From Muribaculaceae bacterium (lineage in GTDB: Bacteria; Bacteroidota; Bacteroidia; Bacteroidales; Muribaculaceae): DNA of 8,964 nucleotides. The stretch spans positions 1 through 8,964 of the forward strand of contig JAIDJJ010000108.1 of assembly GCA_029052265.1 (NCBI GenBank), written 5' to 3'. Positions 5,279 to 8,964 of this stretch are shown here, in pieces (the first letter of the stretch is position 1; each line of letters begins with the position of its first letter). Made by a program: the position numbers and the translations under genes. The notes under the pieces are model-generated. The model made no database searches, was not told the DNA's origin, and worked only from the letters and a program-made list of their open reading frames with translations.

Positions 5279-7897
5279 ATGAAACTGTTGCAAAAAAGTA
5301 TGCTCTTCGGGGCTGCCGCGGTAATCATGACATCTTGCAGCCAGGATGCCCCTTGGGGTGCCGGTAAAGGGGAGGGTGAGATTCATCTGAATCTTTCCGC
5401 CTACGGAGATGTCACAGCCGCCGCGCCTTCCGTGCGTGCTGTATCTACCGATATTGTGGTGCCGCCTGTGGCTGATTTTCAGGTGAAGGTTGCAAAACTT
5501 GACGGATCTTATTCCGAGTCTTTTTCCACAGTGGAGGATTTTGTGAACAAGGGTAGTTTTCCTGCCGGATCTTATGAGATAGAGGCGTGGTATGGAGAAC
5601 CCGGGTCACAGGGTTTTGTAAAATCCGGAGAAGAAGATTACGCCCATGCGTATTATTATGGCAAGTCGACCAACATCACAGTGATGGAGGGACAGACCAC
5701 CGAAGTGCAACTGAGTGCATCGCTCAACAACGCCATAATAGTGATAGAATATACGGATGCCTTCAAGACCTATTTTACCGATTGGTCTACTTCTGTGCAG
5801 ACTTCCGGTTATTCTCCTGTGGATTTCGGCGCCGAGGAAGGATTGAGCTATGTGATACCGGGCACGGTGAATGTCACCATATCTGCCGAGCTTCCCAACG
5901 GGAACCGGATTTCATTGAGTCCTGGAAGCTTTGACGTAGCCGCGCAGCATATGTATAAGATGCGTTACAATATTTATGACGGTGAGGTCGGGAAGGCTGA
6001 CCGTCTTGAGATAACATTCGACGACAGCCTTGAGACCGAGCCGATTTATATCGACCTGTCGGGAGAACTTGAGAACACCGCAGCTCCTGTGGTGACTCCG
6101 GAAGGGTTTGTCGACGGTCAAAACTTTGTCATGCAGAGAGGCACCTCTTTTGACGGAGAGGTGAAATTTAATGTGGCGGCTGCCGGAACCATAGCGGCTG
6201 CCAACCTGACGATAGAGTCTGACTCGTATACCCCCTCTTTCCTGACCAACGGCACTATCGATCTGTGCTCCGCAACTGAAACCCAGAAAGCGGAGATGGA
6301 GATGGCTGGTATCAAAGCGGTAGGATTTTTTAGAAATCCCGGGAAGATGGCACAGCTCGATCTTACAGAAATGTGCAGGAATCTTCCGGAAGGTAAGCAC
6401 AGGATATTGTTTCAGGTGAAAGACACTTATACTCAGGTGAACACTCCTGTTTCGGTCGGGCTTGCATGTATTCCGGTAGATATGGGCATGACGGCGGAAC
6501 CGGCACCGTTCGGAGAGGGGTATGCCGATATCATTGTGAGCTACAATGGTCCTGATCCGACAGCTCCGGGAAGCAATCCGTTTACATTCCGCACGCAGGG
6601 TAATAACGGATATGTAGATTCCGAGATCATTTCGATTACTAAGAAAGAATCTACAAGGGCGTTCGAATCATACGATTACGTGTATAGGATAACAGTGCCT
6701 GATGTAGACCGTGATAAGTTTACTGTAAGGGCGTATTTCGGTTCGGAGACGGCAGCGGGACCGGACATGACAACGGATGTTGAATTTGAATATCCTGATT
6801 ATCAGGTGCAGCTTGACCCCATGACGCAGAAATTGCGTATAAATGTCGTGCATGACGATCCGAAGAAGAAGACGCTGTTCTTCCATAAACTGAAAGTGTT
6901 TATAAACGGGACGCGTCTAAGCGAAGGTTCATTCTCTCGAGACGAGCCTACAGGTTTGATTGCCGTATATGATCTTCAGCCGTCAACTCAATATCGTGTA
7001 CAGACCACACTTCAGTCGGCAGAAAATGCCACACAATTCGGCAGTGATGAAACTATCACCACATCCCCGGCGACACCTGTGCCTAATGGAGATTTTTCCG
7101 AAACAGCTCAGACTATCAATAAAAAGCTTAGAGTTGGAGGTGAGTGGCTTTGTGGTGCAATAACTTATCATACCGATTGCCTTATCCAATATTCTGAACC
7201 CATTGGAGGATGGGCATCAATAAACAAGAAAACATTCTATGAAGGAGCTGATCCCCAAAATACTTGGTTTATGGCAGCATCGACATTTAAAAGTGGGAGC
7301 GATGTTGTGATAAGAACTGTAGGATATAATCATTCCGGAACAGTGCCGGCAAGAACAGGATCATTTACAAGCACTAAACATTACAATACAGATGCGCCTC
7401 CATATTCGGATTTTACCCGTGTTTCAGGAGAATTATTCCTCGGGTCATACGATTTCAATGGGTCCGAAACAAAATCAGAGGGTGTTGCATTCAATGCCAG
7501 ACCGACTTCCATGACATTCAAATATAAATATGAACCACAGCAGACATCTTCGCGAGCTTCTGTTGAAGTTACTGTCTATGCTGTGGATGGAACGACAGTA
7601 TTGAACCATAGGAAAATCTATCTCTATGACACGTCTTCAATGACAGATTATAAGTTGGTGCTATATCGTTATCCATTTGGTGTTCAGGCAGGCAAATTGG
7701 CAATAAAATTTCTTTCTTCTGATCTTGAAGAGGGAGTAAGCATCGAGACCAAGTGGCCTAAAGGAGATGACCTTAATCAAGGAAAGGGATTGAATAGCAA
7801 TGATATTGATACAAATGCTGCCAAAGCTCTGTGTGTCGGTTCAGTCCTGACGATTTCTGACCTTAAGTTTATTTATGGAGAGAAACAGAATGAATGA
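5279..7897 (+). CDS. DUF4493-family multidomain lipoprotein with PCMD-like C-terminal domain
   Basis: An 872-residue lipoprotein, probably anchored to the outer membrane and perhaps surface-exposed. Residues 1-20 are a lipoprotein signal (MKLLQKSMLFG...IMTSC, Cys20 lipidated). Residues about 30-260 match the DUF4493 pattern: GEGEIHLNLS, VADFQVKV, then FPAGSYEIEAWYGEPG, YYYGKS and LNNAIIVIEY. Residues about 270-400 form a second beta domain (GEVKFNVAAAGTIAAANLTIES, then GKHRILFQVKD) usual in these proteins, followed by Ig/Fn3-like stretches to about 595. Residues about 600-870 begin with VPNGDFSE and contain SGELFLGSYDF and the final SVLTISDLKFIYG, as in PCMD (putative carbohydrate metabolism domain) proteins; that domain is assigned from memory. 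Its DNA is clearly more AT-rich than the rest. Role unknown; adhesion or glycan binding is plausible. The next gene starts one base after the stop. Confidence 0.85.
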   Translation: MKLLQKSMLFGAAAVIMTSCSQDAPWGAGKGEGEIHLNLSAYGDVTAAAPSVRAVSTDIVVPPVADFQVKVAKLDGSYSESFSTVEDFVNKGSFPAGSYEIEAWYGEPGSQGFVKSGEEDYAHAYYYGKSTNITVMEGQTTEVQLSASLNNAIIVIEYTDAFKTYFTDWSTSVQTSGYSPVDFGAEEGLSYVIPGTVNVTISAELPNGNRISLSPGSFDVAAQHMYKMRYNIYDGEVGKADRLEITFDDSLETEPIYIDLSGELENTAAPVVTPEGFVDGQNFVMQRGTSFDGEVKFNVAAAGTIAAANLTIESDSYTPSFLTNGTIDLCSATETQKAEMEMAGIKAVGFFRNPGKMAQLDLTEMCRNLPEGKHRILFQVKDTYTQVNTPVSVGLACIPVDMGMTAEPAPFGEGYADIIVSYNGPDPTAPGSNPFTFRTQGNNGYVDSEIISITKKESTRAFESYDYVYRITVPDVDRDKFTVRAYFGSETAAGPDMTTDVEFEYPDYQVQLDPMTQKLRINVVHDDPKKKTLFFHKLKVFINGTRLSEGSFSRDEPTGLIAVYDLQPSTQYRVQTTLQSAENATQFGSDETITTSPATPVPNGDFSETAQTINKKLRVGGEWLCGAITYHTDCLIQYSEPIGGWASINKKTFYEGADPQNTWFMAASTFKSGSDVVIRTVGYNHSGTVPARTGSFTSTKHYNTDAPPYSDFTRVSGELFLGSYDFNGSETKSEGVAFNARPTSMTFKYKYEPQQTSSRASVEVTVYAVDGTTVLNHRKIYLYDTSSMTDYKLVLYRYPFGVQAGKLAIKFLSSDLEEGVSIETKWPKGDDLNQGKGLNSNDIDTNAAKALCVGSVLTISDLKFIYGEKQNE
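7081..7897 (+). other. AT-rich 3' segment encoding the PCMD-like domain
   Basis: By hand count, 7081-7860 is about 41% G+C. The preceding 780 bases (6301-7080) are about 48%, and samples at 5821-5940 and 7921-8040 are both about 54-55%. The drop coincides with the domain boundary (residue 601, VPNGDFSE) and ends at the gene end. This fits acquisition or swapping of one domain by recombination, but domain-specific amino-acid composition could contribute. Confidence 0.55.
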
Positions 7898-7898
7898 T

Positions 7899-8964
7899 AT
7901 GAAACGGATAAAATATACATATTTGACGTTGGCTCTTGCAGCCGCTCTTGTTTCGTGCTCAAGCGAGCAGCCTTTTACGGAGGAGAGGCTTGAGGGCGAA
8001 GGGCGCCTCCTGACATCTGCAATCGCTGTGGAACTGAAATCGGAGGAAAAATTGGTGCGTGCCACGGCTGCCCCTGATGTAAATGATTTCACTGTAGAGT
8101 TTCTGAACACCGGAAATCTTGACACTCCTGTGGTGAGTTACCGATATGGGGAGATGCCCGAGGTGGTGACTCTTCCGGTTGGTGACTATATCGCAAGGGC
8201 TTATTTCGGAGGTGAATATGGTGCCGATGGCTCTACGGCGGCATTCTCGGCTCCGTATTATAAAGGAGAATCCGTGCAGTTCTCAATTGAGGAGAATAAG
8301 ATAACCGATAACATCGGCACTGTGGAATGCAGCCTTGCCAATGTGAAGGTTACAATTCTGTTTGACGAGAATCTTGTTAAGGTGATGAGCGAAGATTCGA
8401 AAGTGACAGTCAATGTGGGAGAAAAAGGGTCTCTTTCATTTACAAAAAATACGGATGAAAGCGGTTATTTCCATTATGACGAGGGTAGCAATACGATTTC
8501 AGCAATATTTTCAGGTATTGTTGACGGAGACGATACCACGGAATCAAAATCTTATAACAATGTACAGCCGGGAAATCATTACCGGATAACATTCAAACTT
8601 CATTCTGTAGATCCTAACGAGCCGGGTGAGATAACACCGGGCACTCCCGGCAACGAGATCAAGATCGATGCCACAGTGCAGCTTGAAGACCTTACCGGAG
8701 AAGGAACCAACGTGGGAGAGCCGTCTGATGACGATATCTACATGGAAGACGACCGCTATCCTTCTGAGGGTGACCCTGAACCCGGTCCTGACGATCCGGG
8801 TAATAATCCCGATAATCCGGACACGCCTGAATCCGGTCCTACGGTCACTCCTTATTGTCCGGAAGGTGGTTCGGGAAGTATTGTAGATCTTGATAAAGTC
8901 AATAATGCTGACGGGCTGGTGTGCGCTCTCAGGATTGAAAGTCAGGCTGAAGGCGGATTTACAG
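7899..8964 (+). CDS. Second DUF4493-family lipoprotein, 3'-truncated by window edge
   Basis: The frame is open for 355 codons from the ATG at 7899 to the window edge. The start lies one base after the previous stop (TGATATG), so it shares that operon. The upstream ATG at 7894 hits a stop after two codons. Residues 1-20 are a lipoprotein signal (MKRIKYTYLTLALAAALVSC, Cys20 lipidated). Residues about 33-235 are a DUF4493 domain paralogous to the preceding protein: GEGRLL, VNDFTVEFL, LPVGDYIARAYFGGEYG, APYYKGES, SLANVKVTILFD and a closing QPGNHYRITFKL. Residues about 270-315 form an acidic, Pro/Asp/Asn-rich linker. GLVCALRIES near the edge corresponds to the second domain of the first lipoprotein (AAANLTIES), so the missing part probably has the same domain order. 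Likely outer-membrane anchored; function unknown, adhesion or glycan binding possible. Confidence 0.85.
   Translation, partial: MKRIKYTYLTLALAAALVSCSSEQPFTEERLEGEGRLLTSAIAVELKSEEKLVRATAAPDVNDFTVEFLNTGNLDTPVVSYRYGEMPEVVTLPVGDYIARAYFGGEYGADGSTAAFSAPYYKGESVQFSIEENKITDNIGTVECSLANVKVTILFDENLVKVMSEDSKVTVNVGEKGSLSFTKNTDESGYFHYDEGSNTISAIFSGIVDGDDTTESKSYNNVQPGNHYRITFKLHSVDPNEPGEITPGTPGNEIKIDATVQLEDLTGEGTNVGEPSDDDIYMEDDRYPSEGDPEPGPDDPGNNPDNPDTPESGPTVTPYCPEGGSGSIVDLDKVNNADGLVCALRIESQAEGGFT

Noticed and set aside
5912..6400. Minus-strand open frame of 162 codons inside the first DUF4493 gene
   Set aside because: It is fully embedded in a well-supported gene, has no plausible start context, and shows no family resemblance.
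8668..8886. Open frame on the + strand near the right edge
   Set aside because: It is out of frame with the lipoprotein gene that spans 7899-8964 and shows no coding features of its own.

Overview
The window looks like a chromosomal segment from a gut-type Bacteroidales bacterium, possibly Muribaculaceae. The evidence is a Bacteroidota-type -7 promoter element (TAnnTTTG), no Shine-Dalgarno dependence at the starts, families largely confined to Bacteroidota (DUF4923, DUF4493, PCMD-like), and roughly balanced base composition. The genus is inference. All six genes are on the + strand and packed closely. No RNA gene, insertion sequence, phage gene or CRISPR array was seen. No non-coding stretch exceeds 240 bases.

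Region 1 (1-2947). A glycogen branching enzyme of the eukaryote-like GH13 type enters from the left edge. It carries a long Lys/Thr/Ala/Ser-rich tail that is not part of the enzyme fold. Its stop codon shares one base with the start of a small exported DUF4923 protein, so the two are probably translationally coupled. A strong intrinsic terminator closes this unit.

Region 2 (2948-5040). Immediately after the terminator lies a Bacteroidales-type promoter placed so close to the next start codon that the mRNA would be almost leaderless. It drives two tandem, overlapping, clearly paralogous outer-membrane beta-barrel proteins. The second has an extra periplasmic-type segment built on repeated Asp-Thr-Val motifs.

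Region 3 (5041-8964). A 238-base gap holds a perfect 14-bp palindrome, a -7 promoter element and a leader of about 125 bases with a possible hairpin. It precedes two lipoproteins of the DUF4493 family, separated by one base. The first (872 aa) has the full domain series and a PCMD-like C-terminal domain that is much more AT-rich than the rest of the gene. The second begins at 7899 and runs off the right edge.

Working together: region 1 is carbon-storage metabolism plus an envelope protein of unknown role. Regions 2 and 3 may together make a cell-surface assembly, with two barrels in the outer membrane and two multidomain lipoproteins anchored to it, perhaps for adhesion or glycan binding. Nothing in the sequence proves that the barrels and lipoproteins act together. 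That link rests only on adjacency and shared direction.
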